From Bacillota bacterium (GTDB taxonomy: Bacteria; Bacillota; Bacilli; Bacillales; Cytobacillaceae), in assembly GCA_030705745.1 (NCBI GenBank), contig JAUZPT010000139.1:1-7423 (forward strand): DNA of 7,423 nt, read 5' to 3'. The first letter of the stretch is position 1; each line of letters opens with the position of its first letter. Positions 1 to 6,675 of the stretch are shown here, piece by piece. The notes beneath the pieces were generated by a model. The model was not told the origin of the DNA, did not search any database, and saw only the letters and a list, made by a program, of their open reading frames with translations. The position numbers and the translations under genes are program-made.

Positions 1-1182
1 AATTTCAGGACCGGCATGCAATAAAAGCGTGTAGTCGGCTTCACGAGACAGTGTAGAGCCCGGAACATTTGTAATTGTGAGTGCACGGTAGCCAAGTTCT
101 TTTACTTGTACGAGCACTGAACGGCTGTCTGCAGTTTCTCCGCTTTGCGAGATGAAAATGAACAAAGGATTCTCGGATAATAATGGCATATTGTAGCTAA
201 ATTCACTGGCAACATGAACTTCAACCGGAATCTTTGCCATTTTTTCGATGAACTGCTTGCCTACAAGGCCGGCATGATACGAAGTACCGCAAGCAATAAT
301 GTAAATGCGATCTGATTGATTCATCGCTTCAATGATCTTCGCATCGATCGTCAATTCACCTTGCTCGTTTTGATACTTCTGAATGATTTTGCGCGTCACA
401 AGCGGCTGCTCATCGATTTCCTTCAACATATAGTGAGGATATGTGCCCTTTTCAATATCGCTTTCATCAAGCTCAGCTGTATAAGGTGCACGCGTAATCG
501 TTTCACCACTCAAGTTTTTAATTGTAACTTTATCTTTTTGAACGATTACGATTTCCTTATCTGTTAACTCAACAAATTGGTCCGTTACTTGAATCATTGC
601 CATTGCATCGCTCGCAACTACGTTGAAGCTTTCCCCAAGTCCGACAAGAAGCGGGCTTTTATTTTTAGCCACATAAATTGTCTCGTTGTTTTCCTCATCC
701 AAAAGGGCAAGCGCATAGGAACCTTTCAAAAGCGTCAGCGTTTTGCGGAACGCCTCTTCTACTTCCATCCCTTCCTTCACGAACAAATCGAGCATTTGCA
801 CGATGACTTCCGTATCTGTATCACTTACAAGCGTCACATCTTTCAAGTATTCGCGCTTTAAAAGATCGTAGTTCTCAATAACGCCATTATGCACGAGCGT
901 GAAACGGCTTGATGAACTTTGATGAGGATGTGCATTTTTTCTGCTTGGCACGCCGTGAGTAGCCCAACGAGTATGACCAATACCTGTATTGGCATCTACT
1001 TCTTCATCCACAATATTGCGAAGGTCGGCAATCCGTCCCTTTTCTTTAAAAACGTGAACACCGCCCGCGTTCATTACAGCGATACCGGCAGAATCGTAAC
1101 CTCTATATTCAAGCTTTTCTAGACCTTTTAATAAAATTTCCTTTGAATCTTTATTTCCGATATATCCAACAATTCCACACAT
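1..1182 (-). CDS. glmS: Glutamine--fructose-6-phosphate aminotransferase (isomerizing), N-terminal 394 residues, cut by window edge
   Basis: GlmS converts fructose-6-phosphate and glutamine to glucosamine-6-phosphate and glutamate, the entry step to UDP-GlcNAc and peptidoglycan, in the cytoplasm. I translated the whole partial frame and it has no stop or frameshift. It begins [10 protein letters not shown]; Cys2 becomes the N-terminal nucleophile of the class II glutaminase domain once Met is removed. Other glutaminase motifs are EYRGYDSAG near residue 25, HTRWATHG (70-77), HNGVIENY (98-105) and SDTDTE (120-125). The first sugar-isomerase (SIS) domain follows, with CGTSYHAG from residue 298 and SQSGET (345-350). 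The family is about 600 residues, so roughly the last 200, including the second SIS domain, lie outside the window. The start is fixed by the essential MCG and by an AGGGAGG ribosome site at 1193-1199. The gene has its own promoter and a self-cleaving leader, so it is controlled separately from glmM. Confidence 0.98.
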   Translation of the reverse strand, partial: MCGIVGYIGNKDSKEILLKGLEKLEYRGYDSAGIAVMNAGGVHVFKEKGRIADLRNIVDEEVDANTGIGHTRWATHGVPSRKNAHPHQSSSSRFTLVHNGVIENYDLLKREYLKDVTLVSDTDTEVIVQMLDLFVKEGMEVEEAFRKTLTLLKGSYALALLDEENNETIYVAKNKSPLLVGLGESFNVVASDAMAMIQVTDQFVELTDKEIVIVQKDKVTIKNLSGETITRAPYTAELDESDIEKGTYPHYMLKEIDEQPLVTRKIIQKYQNEQGELTIDAKIIEAMNQSDRIYIIACGTSYHAGLVGKQFIEKMAKIPVEVHVASEFSYNMPLLSENPLFIFISQSGETADSRSVLVQVKELGYRALTITNVPGSTLSREADYTLLLHAGPEI

Positions 1183-1192
1183 TTATCCGTTT

Positions 1193-1238
1193 CCTCCCTA
1201 ATATAGGGGCAAGAAAGCACGGAGGCACATCCTGCCCC
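1193..1238 (-). promoter_or_regulatory. Hairpin plus glmS ribosome binding site between ribozyme and start codon
   Basis: On the minus strand GGGGCAGGA (1230-1238) can pair with TCTTGCCCC (1206-1214), a 9-bp stem with one G-U pair and a 15-nt loop. No T-run follows it, so it does not look like a terminator. It ends just six bases before the glmS Shine-Dalgarno AGGGAGG (1193-1199). The loop contains CCTCC (1221-1225), exactly complementary to the GGAGG of that site (1193-1197). The stem and complementarity are seen in the sequence; any role in translation or RNA stability is inference. Confidence 0.5.
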
Positions 1239-1295
1239 CTTATCTCCATTATTTTTGATGTCTTAATCCCATATACGTACAGTTAGTATGTGCAT

Positions 1296-1440
1296 ATTCT
1301 TCTCTTTGTCCACCTGGTTGCCCGAGCGTTTTATAGAAGAATTTTCGGTTGTGCGTTCAACCGGGAGGCATCCGCCGAAAAATCGATAAACCTCCACCTC
1401 GTCAACTAATCACTCATCTCTGGATTAGTCCTGGCGCTTA
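1296..1440 (-). ncRNA. glmS ribozyme: glmS ribozyme (glucosamine-6-phosphate-activated self-cleaving RNA)
   Basis: The minus strand carries the hallmark conserved segments of this ribozyme in order: AAGCGCCAGGACT at the cleavage site, TTGACGAGG, GGTTTATCGA, TTCGGCGGATGCCTCCCGG, and a distal stem ending AGAAGAAT. Stems I can trace are P1 (1405-1411 with 1423-1429, 7 bp, 11-nt loop), P2.1 (1391-1395 with 1364-1368), P3 (1346-1351 with 1358-1363) and P4 (1335-1342 with 1296-1303). By analogy with known members, cleavage falls between A at 1438 and G at 1437. The family uses GlcN6P, the GlmS product, as a catalytic cofactor; the cleaved mRNA has a 5'-OH end and is degraded by RNase J1 in B. subtilis. 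This closes a feedback loop on glmS. The 3' boundary given is the end of P4 and is approximate. Confidence 0.97.
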
Positions 1441-1509
1441 TTACCCTTAACTCCTCACGATCCTCCCTTCCTTTTTTGAATAAAAATAATTAAGCAGTAA
1501 AACAGGATT

Positions 1510-1538
1510 ATCTTACAATAAATATATCTGTTCGTCAA
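1510..1538 (-). promoter_or_regulatory. Sigma-A promoter of glmS
   Basis: On the minus strand TTGACG (1533-1538) is followed after exactly 17 bases by TAAGAT (1510-1515), a near-consensus vegetative promoter. It lies downstream of the glmM terminator and upstream of the ribozyme. Transcription should start near 1503, leaving about 65 bases 5' of the ribozyme cleavage site and a leader of about 320 bases. The predicted 5' fragment is purine-rich, with AAGGAAGGGAGG, but has no well-spaced start codon. Confidence 0.85.
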
Positions 1539-1609
1539 GAAATGCACCAAATGACAAATAACGAAAGATTTACCAAATTCGGTATTTTTTCAAAAAGAAT
1601 CCTTATAAA

Positions 1610-1653
1610 AAAATATGCATAGAGGAGCGCTTCTGTTCCTCTATGCATATTTT
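1610..1653 (-). terminator. Rho-independent terminator of the cdaA-cdaR-glmM operon
   Basis: A perfect 17-bp inverted repeat pairs 1610-1626 with 1637-1653 around a 10-nt loop. On the minus strand the stem runs into seven consecutive T residues (positions 1613 down to 1607). It begins about 30 bases after the glmM stop and lies before the glmS promoter. It therefore separates the glmM operon from glmS, although some readthrough cannot be excluded. Confidence 0.92.
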
Positions 1654-1683
1654 ATGATTCGTTTTACCTGTAATCTTTTGACC

Positions 1684-3036
1684 CTATTCTTCCGACAATC
1701 CCATTTCGTCCTTAACGACAGCAGCAATTCGATTCACATAGTCGAGGCATTGTTCTTCGGAAGGAGCTTCCGCCATAACGCGGACAAGTGGTTCTGTTCC
1801 CGAAGGGCGAACAAGAATTCGGCCGTTTCCAGCCATCTCCGCTTCTACCTTTTCTATGATTTCTTTTACTTTTTCATTTTCTGTTACATGATATTTATCT
1901 GTTACTCGGATATTGACGAGCTTTTGTGGGAACTTTTTCATTTCCCCAGCAAGCTCGGACAAAGATTTTTTCGTCATTTTCATGATATTGACCAACTGCA
2001 AACCGGTTAACAGTCCATCGCCGGTTGTATTGTAATCAAGGAAAATAATGTGTCCCGATTGCTCTCCACCAAGATTATAGCCGCTGTTCTTCATCTCTTC
2101 AACCACATAACGATCTCCCACAGCAGTTGGGATGCTTAAGATTCCATGGCTTTCAAGCCCTTTGTAAAAACCAAGGTTGCTCATCACGGTAGAAACAACG
2201 GTTCCGTGCTTTAATCTGCCATGATCTTTCATAAACTTTGCACATATGTACATAATCTGATCGCCGTCGACAATTTGTCCCAATTCATCGATTGCGATTA
2301 AACGGTCACCATCACCATCAAACGCAAGTCCGACATTCGCCCCTTTTTCTTTAAGGAAAGCAGCTAGTGTTTCTGGATGGGTCGAACCGACTCCATCATT
2401 TATGTTCAAGCCATTTGGCGAAGCTCCCATTGTTGACAAGTCTGCGTCTAAATCGGCAAATAAATGAGCAGCAAGCGATGATGTCGCACCATGGGCACAA
2501 TCTAGCGCAATGTGAATACCCGCAAAGTCTTCATCAACCGTTTGTTTTAAATATTGAAGGTATTTTTGGCCGCCTTCGAAATAATCGACAACCTGTCCAA
2601 GGTTTGCCCCTGTTGGACGAGGAAGTTTATCCTCTTCCATGTCCATCAACTGCTCAATCTCCAATTCTTGTTCATCCGATAGCTTAAAGCCGTCCGGACC
2701 GAAGAACTTTATTCCATTATCAGCAACCGGATTATGGGATGCAGAAATCATAACTCCTGCCTGCGCACCAAGTGCCTTTGTCAAATAAGAAACTCCAGGG
2801 GTTGAAATGACACCCAGCCTCATGACTTCTGCTCCGATGGATAGCAAGCCCGCAACTAGAGCCCCTTCAAGCATATGTCCAGAAATTCGTGTATCACGGC
2901 CAATAATGACCTTCGGACGTTCTTTGTCCTTAGTCAAAACATATCCGCCAAAGCGCCCTAATTTAAAAGCTAATTCTGGAGTCAACTCGCTATTCGCAAC
3001 CCCTCGTACCCCATCCGTGCCAAAATATTTACCCAT
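1684..3036 (-). CDS. glmM: Phosphoglucosamine mutase GlmM
   Basis: GlmM interconverts glucosamine-6-phosphate and glucosamine-1-phosphate, the second step toward UDP-GlcNAc, as a cytoplasmic Mg-dependent phosphohexomutase. The 450-residue protein is full length for the family and begins [12 protein letters not shown]. It has the phosphoserine loop SASHNP (98-103, with Ser100 the phosphorylated residue), the metal-binding loop DGDGDR (240-245), the sugar-recognition loop GGEQSGH (323-329) and the phosphate-binding motif RPSGTEP (410-416). All four active-site elements are intact. The start is supported by GAAGGAG at 3047-3053, ten bases upstream. It is the last gene of cdaA-cdaR-glmM, 31 bases after cdaR, followed by a strong terminator. 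In B. subtilis and other Firmicutes GlmM binds CdaA and inhibits c-di-AMP synthesis, which fits the shared operon. Confidence 0.98.
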   Translation of the reverse strand: MGKYFGTDGVRGVANSELTPELAFKLGRFGGYVLTKDKERPKVIIGRDTRISGHMLEGALVAGLLSIGAEVMRLGVISTPGVSYLTKALGAQAGVMISASHNPVADNGIKFFGPDGFKLSDEQELEIEQLMDMEEDKLPRPTGANLGQVVDYFEGGQKYLQYLKQTVDEDFAGIHIALDCAHGATSSLAAHLFADLDADLSTMGASPNGLNINDGVGSTHPETLAAFLKEKGANVGLAFDGDGDRLIAIDELGQIVDGDQIMYICAKFMKDHGRLKHGTVVSTVMSNLGFYKGLESHGILSIPTAVGDRYVVEEMKNSGYNLGGEQSGHIIFLDYNTTGDGLLTGLQLVNIMKMTKKSLSELAGEMKKFPQKLVNIRVTDKYHVTENEKVKEIIEKVEAEMAGNGRILVRPSGTEPLVRVMAEAPSEEQCLDYVNRIAAVVKDEMGLSEE

Positions 3037-3067
3037 TCCATTATCGCTCCTTCTTACTTACTCTAAC

Positions 3068-4297
3068 TTATACGCCCGTTTGGCTAATCGTCACTGTTGC
3101 AACTGTCTTGTTTAATTTCCAATTTACATTTGAAGGGCCACTCACCTGTATCTTCACATCGTGGTCGCCTTCAGTTAAATTAGACAAATCCACAAAAAGA
3201 TTAAAATCATTTGTCTTCAATCTTTTAAGTATGTCACTTGGCCCATCCACTACCATGTCCACGCTCCCGGAAGCCGGGTCTTTGAATGCCGCCTTATATT
3301 GATTTCCAAGACCTTGTTGCTTGATCAAGAGTCCGCTAAGACCTTGAGTAGTTTCTTTTTTCACTTTTATTGTTGCTTTTACTAACTGCGGTGTGACTTT
3401 TATAATATCTTTTGGAATAATTACTGGCAACGTAAGAACTGTATCCCCAGTAATTTTACTTGTATCCACTTCAACCCTGACATTTGCAACTGCTTTAAGA
3501 ATATCTTCATCACCAATAATCGTTGCATCCTTTACGTCAAGATCAATTGAATCGATTGCCAATCCAGGAGGAGGTGTTCCTTTTTCGACGATATCAATTG
3601 GAACAGTTTTGCTCGAACTTTTCACAGGGATAGTTACTCTTACTGTTTCAGGCTCCACGATTACTTCCAACTTATTAAGCTCTCTGTCCATTACCCGAAT
3701 TCTTGCATCCTGCGTAGTCGTTTCATGAATTGAATTTTTTATGTCAGGTGTCGCCTTTACATAGGAAATGCGATCAATAACATCTTTTGCACCCGTAATT
3801 TTCACAAGGTTCGGTTCTACGATAGGCTCACCGGCAACATAACCTTCCTCAATTAGGTCGTTATTTAATTCCGCATCTACTTTAAATTCCTTTGTAACCT
3901 TTTCCTCGATTGAAACATTTGCGAAAGCCGGTTCAAGCGTTGCCTTTAATTGGCTAGATAAATTTTTGATTTGATATTTGACCGTTTGGGTTCCAACCTT
4001 TGCACCCGTTAAATCGACATACACTTCAAAATTCTTTAACGTTTTTGCAGACTGAACAAGGCCTTTCGAGCCGCTTACGGTGACGTCCACTGTATCCGGA
4101 ATTCCCGAGACGACAAGATTATTCGTATCATAATAAGTCTTTACCGGCATCCCTTGGATCGTCTCCGTGTTTTGATCACCAGACAAGCTTACATCCGTCA
4201 GTTTATTTGCTCCCTGTGGAACGGCAGTATAGAGCAGGAATGCAAGGAGCAAAGCCAATATTTTTATAAACCAAGGGTTATCCATCAGTTTATCCAT
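3068..4297 (-). CDS. cdaR: CdaA regulatory protein CdaR (YbbR-domain protein)
   Basis: This is a membrane-anchored regulator of the diadenylate cyclase CdaA. The 409-residue protein has a short cytoplasmic N-terminus and a single hydrophobic segment at about residues 8-25. Four repeated YbbR-type beta-rich units follow on the outer face, at roughly 50-131, 137-224, 229-312 and 318-405. Recurring patterns are beta strands ending in valine-rich segments (VDVTVSG, VRVTIPV, ATIKVK, ATVTIS) and GAKDVI or GPSDIL turns. The ATG overlaps the cdaA stop by eight bases (ATGGATAA), implying translational coupling; a GGGGGAAG ribosome site lies at 4303-4310 inside cdaA. It ends soon after the fourth repeat. 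From memory B. subtilis CdaR is longer, about 480 residues, with an extra C-terminal tail that is absent here. The product call is secure; the domain borders are approximate. Confidence 0.95.
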   Translation of the reverse strand: MDKLMDNPWFIKILALLLAFLLYTAVPQGANKLTDVSLSGDQNTETIQGMPVKTYYDTNNLVVSGIPDTVDVTVSGSKGLVQSAKTLKNFEVYVDLTGAKVGTQTVKYQIKNLSSQLKATLEPAFANVSIEEKVTKEFKVDAELNNDLIEEGYVAGEPIVEPNLVKITGAKDVIDRISYVKATPDIKNSIHETTTQDARIRVMDRELNKLEVIVEPETVRVTIPVKSSSKTVPIDIVEKGTPPPGLAIDSIDLDVKDATIIGDEDILKAVANVRVEVDTSKITGDTVLTLPVIIPKDIIKVTPQLVKATIKVKKETTQGLSGLLIKQQGLGNQYKAAFKDPASGSVDMVVDGPSDILKRLKTNDFNLFVDLSNLTEGDHDVKIQVSGPSNVNWKLNKTVATVTISQTGV

Positions 4298-5114
4298 TAT
4301 TCTTCCCCCTCCAATTCCAACGCACGGAAGAAGCTTGTTTATTTGTTTTCACAATCAATTCTTTTGTGAGTATTTCCTTAAACTCATCTGGACTCATATC
4401 GCGATGCAGCTCCCCGTTTTTCGCAAGAGAGATATTGCCAGTTTCCTCTGAAACAATAATCGTTATGCTATCCGTTACTTCACTGATTCCCAATGCAGCA
4501 CGGTGTCTCGTCCCTAATTCTTTTGAGATAAATGGGCTTTCTGACAGTGGCAAATAGCAGGCGGCAGCGGCCACACTGTTTTTCTGAACAATGACGGCAC
4601 CATCATGAAGCGGAGTATTAGGAATGAAAATATTAATCAATAATTCAGAAGAAATAATGGATTCCATTCGAATTCCTGTTTCTATGTAATCGCTCATTCC
4701 TGTTTCTCTCTCCAGCGAGATTAGTGCCCCAATTCGGCGTTTGGCCATATAGTCAGTTGCTTTCCAGATCGCGGTAACGGTTTTCTCTTGTTCCTCTTCT
4801 TCAGGCAAACTACTTCTGGAAAAAATCTTACCCCGCCCCAATTGTTCAAGCGCTCTTCTTAATTCTGGCTGAAAAATGATAATGATTGCCAGAAATCCCC
4901 AAGTAATAGCCTGTTCCATCATCCAGCTTAATGTTCTCAAGCCTAAATACTCACTGACCACTCTAACTAAAAGAATAACTAATATTCCCTTTAATAGCTG
5001 TACGGCCTTTGTCCCTCTAATCACCATAATCAGCTTGTAGATGACATACCAAACAAGGAGAATGTCAACAATACTAGCTAAATATTTCAATAACGTGAAA
5101 TCGATTAACGGCAT
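4290..5114 (-). CDS. cdaA: Membrane diadenylate cyclase CdaA (c-di-AMP synthase)
   Basis: CdaA condenses two ATP molecules to cyclic di-AMP, which controls potassium and osmolyte uptake and affects cell-wall homeostasis. The 274-residue protein has three predicted membrane helices (about 10-31, 39-57 and 66-82) and a cytoplasmic DAC domain (about 100-250). The catalytic motifs are intact: DGA at 171-173 within TPLHDGAVIV, and RHR at 203-205 within GTRHRAALG. Length and layout match the CdaA class rather than DisA (which adds a DNA-binding region) or CdaS. The start is fixed by GGAGGAG at 5120-5126, five bases before the ATG. It is first in cdaA-cdaR-glmM and overlaps cdaR by eight bases. Upstream are two candidate promoters and the rsiW terminator, so it probably has its own vegetative expression plus readthrough from sigW. 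Confidence 0.98.
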   Translation of the reverse strand: MPLIDFTLLKYLASIVDILLVWYVIYKLIMVIRGTKAVQLLKGILVILLVRVVSEYLGLRTLSWMMEQAITWGFLAIIIIFQPELRRALEQLGRGKIFSRSSLPEEEEQEKTVTAIWKATDYMAKRRIGALISLERETGMSDYIETGIRMESIISSELLINIFIPNTPLHDGAVIVQKNSVAAAACYLPLSESPFISKELGTRHRAALGISEVTDSITIIVSEETGNISLAKNGELHRDMSPDEFKEILTKELIVKTNKQASSVRWNWRGKNNG

Positions 5115-5233
5115 TGCTTCTCCTCCATCTATGTTTTTTTATCAAAATCAAAAATGTAGCGGAATAAATGTTGCCCAAAAAGCACACGCCAATAAGGACT
5201 TGTTTTTTTTACAATTCAGCCCGCCAATTTATT

Positions 5234-5262
5234 ATCCTATGTAAGAAAACATACTATTTCAA
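5234..5262 (-). promoter_or_regulatory. Candidate sigma-A promoter proximal to cdaA
   Basis: Minus-strand TTGAAA (5257-5262), a 17-base spacer and TAGGAT (5234-5239) fit a vegetative promoter: five of six bases match at -35 and four of six at -10. The start would be near 5227, giving a leader of about 110 bases before cdaA. No riboswitch-like structure was recognised in that leader. Confidence 0.5.
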
Positions 5263-5317
5263 TTGATAATTATGTAAATGATATCCAATTATCACACTGG
5301 AAGTGAATTTCTTACTC

Positions 5318-5346
5318 ATTATAACATAACTTTTGCCTTTACCCAT
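5318..5346 (-). promoter_or_regulatory. Candidate extended -10 promoter distal to cdaA
   Basis: The minus strand has TGTTATAAT (5318-5326): a perfect TATAAT -10 (5318-5323) preceded by the TGN extension. The -35 position (5341-5346, ATGGGT) is poor, which is common for extended -10 promoters. The start would be near 5311, with a leader of about 195 bases. It lies between the rsiW terminator and the proximal promoter, so cdaA may have tandem promoters. Confidence 0.5.
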
Positions 5347-5374
5347 TATATATACATATGTAAGATCAAGAATA

Positions 5375-5410
5375 GAAAACAAGCCACTTTTACTGTTGTG
5401 GCTTGTTTTC
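5375..5410 (-). terminator. Terminator-like hairpin at the end of rsiW
   Basis: A perfect 13-bp inverted repeat (5375-5387 with 5398-5410) encloses a 10-nt loop. The 3' arm on the minus strand is T-rich (GCTTGTTTTC) and is followed by TATTCTTG, an imperfect U-tract. The 5' arm encodes the last rsiW codons and the rsiW TAA stop (5390-5392) lies in the loop. It probably ends sigW-rsiW transcripts, perhaps incompletely, with some readthrough into cdaA. Confidence 0.65.
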
Positions 5411-6034
5411 TTTCGAGCGATCCGGTTTGAGGACGTTGAATATATCCTTGACTGTTTTTTTCATATAATACCAAAGCCAATCAAATACTTCGTTTACTTC
5501 TTTAATTTCTCCGGTTACATGTCCTGCAGACGCCAAATACTTTTGGCCATTTATTACTGTGACGTCTCCTTTGACTTCACCTTCAATTTTCAGTTTACCA
5601 TTTCGGACGACGATATCTCCATTTACTACTTTTCCTTTTGGAACAATTACGGTATTATTTTGTACAATTAAATTATTTCGTTTTGAGACAGAAAATTCGT
5701 GATCTTGATTCCATGTGGAAAACAAGCTTCCAACCATCATGATGAAAAATAATGAAGCCGCAGTTAATATTGGATGGTTTCTCATCCATCGTTGAAAACC
5801 AATTTTCCTCTTTTCCTTGGGCAGCCTGGACAATACATTTTCAGTAAAATCATCAGGAGTACGTATTTTCGAGAATCCTTGCACTAACGCTTCCGTTTTC
5901 TTTAATTCATAAAATAATTGCTCGCACTCCTTGCAATCCTGTAGATGTTTTTTTAATATAATTTCACTTTCGGTATCAATTTCTTCATCTAAATACTCAT
6001 GCATAAACTCTATGATCTGTTCCGGACACTTCAC
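5390..6034 (-). CDS. rsiW: Anti-sigma-W factor RsiW, GTG start
   Basis: RsiW is a single-pass membrane protein that holds SigW inactive until PrsW (site 1), RasP (site 2) and ClpXP destroy it under envelope stress. From GTG at 6034 the protein has 214 residues. It has an N-terminal zinc-binding anti-sigma (ZAS) domain with Cys3, His30, Cys34 and Cys37 (HLQDCKEC), one membrane helix at about 88-109, and an outer beta-rich region with repeated VVNGDIVV and VKGDVTVING turns. The segment YLASAGHVTG puts Ala168-Ser169 where PrsW is reported to cut B. subtilis RsiW. The start is chosen because GAGGTG (6041-6046) sits six bases upstream and because this numbering matches B. subtilis RsiW as I recall it. 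The GTG at 6043 would extend the protein by three residues but overlaps that ribosome site and has none of its own. The gap after sigW is 15 bases. Confidence 0.95.
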   Translation of the reverse strand: MKCPEQIIEFMHEYLDEEIDTESEIILKKHLQDCKECEQLFYELKKTEALVQGFSKIRTPDDFTENVLSRLPKEKRKIGFQRWMRNHPILTAASLFFIMMVGSLFSTWNQDHEFSVSKRNNLIVQNNTVIVPKGKVVNGDIVVRNGKLKIEGEVKGDVTVINGQKYLASAGHVTGEIKEVNEVFDWLWYYMKKTVKDIFNVLKPDRSKENKPQQ

Positions 6035-6040
6035 TTTTTT

Positions 6041-6046
6041 CACCTC
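6041..6046 (-). promoter_or_regulatory. Ribosome binding site that decides the rsiW start
   Basis: GAGGTG on the minus strand is followed by six A residues and GTG AAG TGT CCG at 6034. An in-frame GTG three codons earlier (6041-6043) is part of this ribosome site itself and cannot also be its start. The sequence therefore favours the shorter RsiW. Confidence 0.75.
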
Positions 6047-6049
6047 AAA

Positions 6050-6613
6050 TCATACATGTTGTAGCTGTTTCCTTAATAAATCCCGTCCTCTATGTATTCT
6101 TGTTTTGACCGTTCCTAGCGGCAAATCGAGAATCTCACTAATTTCATTTAGAGATAAATCTTCTATATATTTCAATACGATTGCGATTCGATACTTTTCA
6201 GGCAATTTTAAGATTTCTTTTTGAATCGTATCCTGCAGTTCCATACTTTCCACTCTTGCTTCAGTCAAAGGATCCTCAGATGCAATTTGAGAATACATCG
6301 TTAATCCTTGTGTCCCGGAAACTTCCGCGTCTAAATAAAAATCCGGCTTCTTCCGTCTGATTCGATCGATGCAAAGGTTGGTAGCAATCCGGAATATCCA
6401 TGTTGAAAATTTCAATTCAATATTAAAGCTGTTTATATTCACATAGGCACGAATGAAAGCCTCTTGCGCAGCATCCTCAGCTTCCTGACGATTTCCAAGA
6501 ATCCGATAACAGACTTGATATAGACTGTCTTTGTATATCTCAACAATTTCTCCAAAAGCGTTCTGGTCGCCTTTTTTGACCTGTTTAACTAAATTTCTGA
6601 CGCTTGCTTCCAT
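6050..6613 (-). CDS. sigW: ECF RNA polymerase sigma factor SigW
   Basis: SigW directs RNA polymerase to envelope-stress and antimicrobial-resistance genes. The 187-residue protein begins MEASVRNLVK and has the two-domain ECF layout. Region 2 is at about 22-90, with AEDAAQEAFIRAYVNI (45-60) and FSTWIFRIATN (69-79), the -10 recognition and core-binding area. Region 4 is at about 128-183, with LPEKYRIAIVLKYIEDLSL and the helix-turn-helix GTVKTRIHRGRDLLRKQL (167-184), which reads the -35. MYSQI and DFYLDAEV in the linker closely resemble B. subtilis SigW, which is also 187 residues. The frame stays open to an ATG at 6676, but the start is put at 6613 because GGAGG (6621-6625) lies upstream of it. 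The longer form would also run through the gene's own promoter and transcription start. Confidence 0.97.
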   Translation of the reverse strand: MEASVRNLVKQVKKGDQNAFGEIVEIYKDSLYQVCYRILGNRQEAEDAAQEAFIRAYVNINSFNIELKFSTWIFRIATNLCIDRIRRKKPDFYLDAEVSGTQGLTMYSQIASEDPLTEARVESMELQDTIQKEILKLPEKYRIAIVLKYIEDLSLNEISEILDLPLGTVKTRIHRGRDLLRKQLQHV

Positions 6614-6620
6614 TTCTTTA

Positions 6621-6625
6621 CCTCC
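6621..6625 (-). promoter_or_regulatory. sigW ribosome binding site that decides the start
   Basis: GGAGG with a seven-base spacer (TAAAGAA) precedes ATG at 6611-6613. The alternative in-frame ATG at 6676 lies inside the -35 region of the sigW promoter (6670-6675), so it would not be on the autoregulated transcript. Confidence 0.85.
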
Positions 6626-6648
6626 GCTCCAAATGCGGCTATACGATA

Positions 6649-6675
6649 TACGAATCGATAGCGGAAAAGGTTTCA
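6649..6675 (-). promoter_or_regulatory. SigW-dependent autoregulatory promoter
   Basis: Minus-strand TGAAAC (6670-6675), a 17-base spacer and CGTA (6649-6652) match the SigW-family consensus of TGAAAC, 16-17 bases, CGTA. The -35 is embedded in GGTTTGAAACC. A second CGTA at 6642-6645 is at 24 bases and too far to be the -10. Transcription should begin near 6642, about 30 bases before the start codon. The site predicts positive autoregulation of sigW-rsiW. Confidence 0.88.

Noticed and set aside
1151..1249. Minus-strand frame from ATG at 1247-1249 (about 32 codons) in the glmS leader, running out of frame into glmS
   Set aside because: No ribosome site precedes it, it overlaps the glmS ribosome site and start in another frame, and its translation resembles nothing I recognise.
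1571..1584. Near-palindrome TACC-N6-GGTA upstream of the glmS promoter, as a possible operator
   Set aside because: Only four paired bases per arm, upstream of the promoter, and not a known GlmR or NagR site; consistent with chance in AT-rich sequence.
1615..2010. Plus-strand frame of 131 codons overlapping the glmM 3' end
   Set aside because: It starts inside the glmM terminator and is antisense to glmM; composition is that of a shadow frame, with no ribosome site.
3393..3728. Plus-strand frame of 111 codons inside cdaR, with a serine/threonine/isoleucine-rich hydrophobic look
   Set aside because: It is antisense to the well-supported cdaR; the bias mirrors complementing the lysine- and valine-rich CdaR codons, and no ribosome site precedes it.
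5127..5226. Possible riboswitch in the cdaA leader, for example a c-di-AMP (ydaO-type) sensor
   Set aside because: The leader is short and AT-rich, with no extended stems or recognisable conserved segments. Repeats of ATTGGCG (near 5187 and 5223) are too short to interpret.
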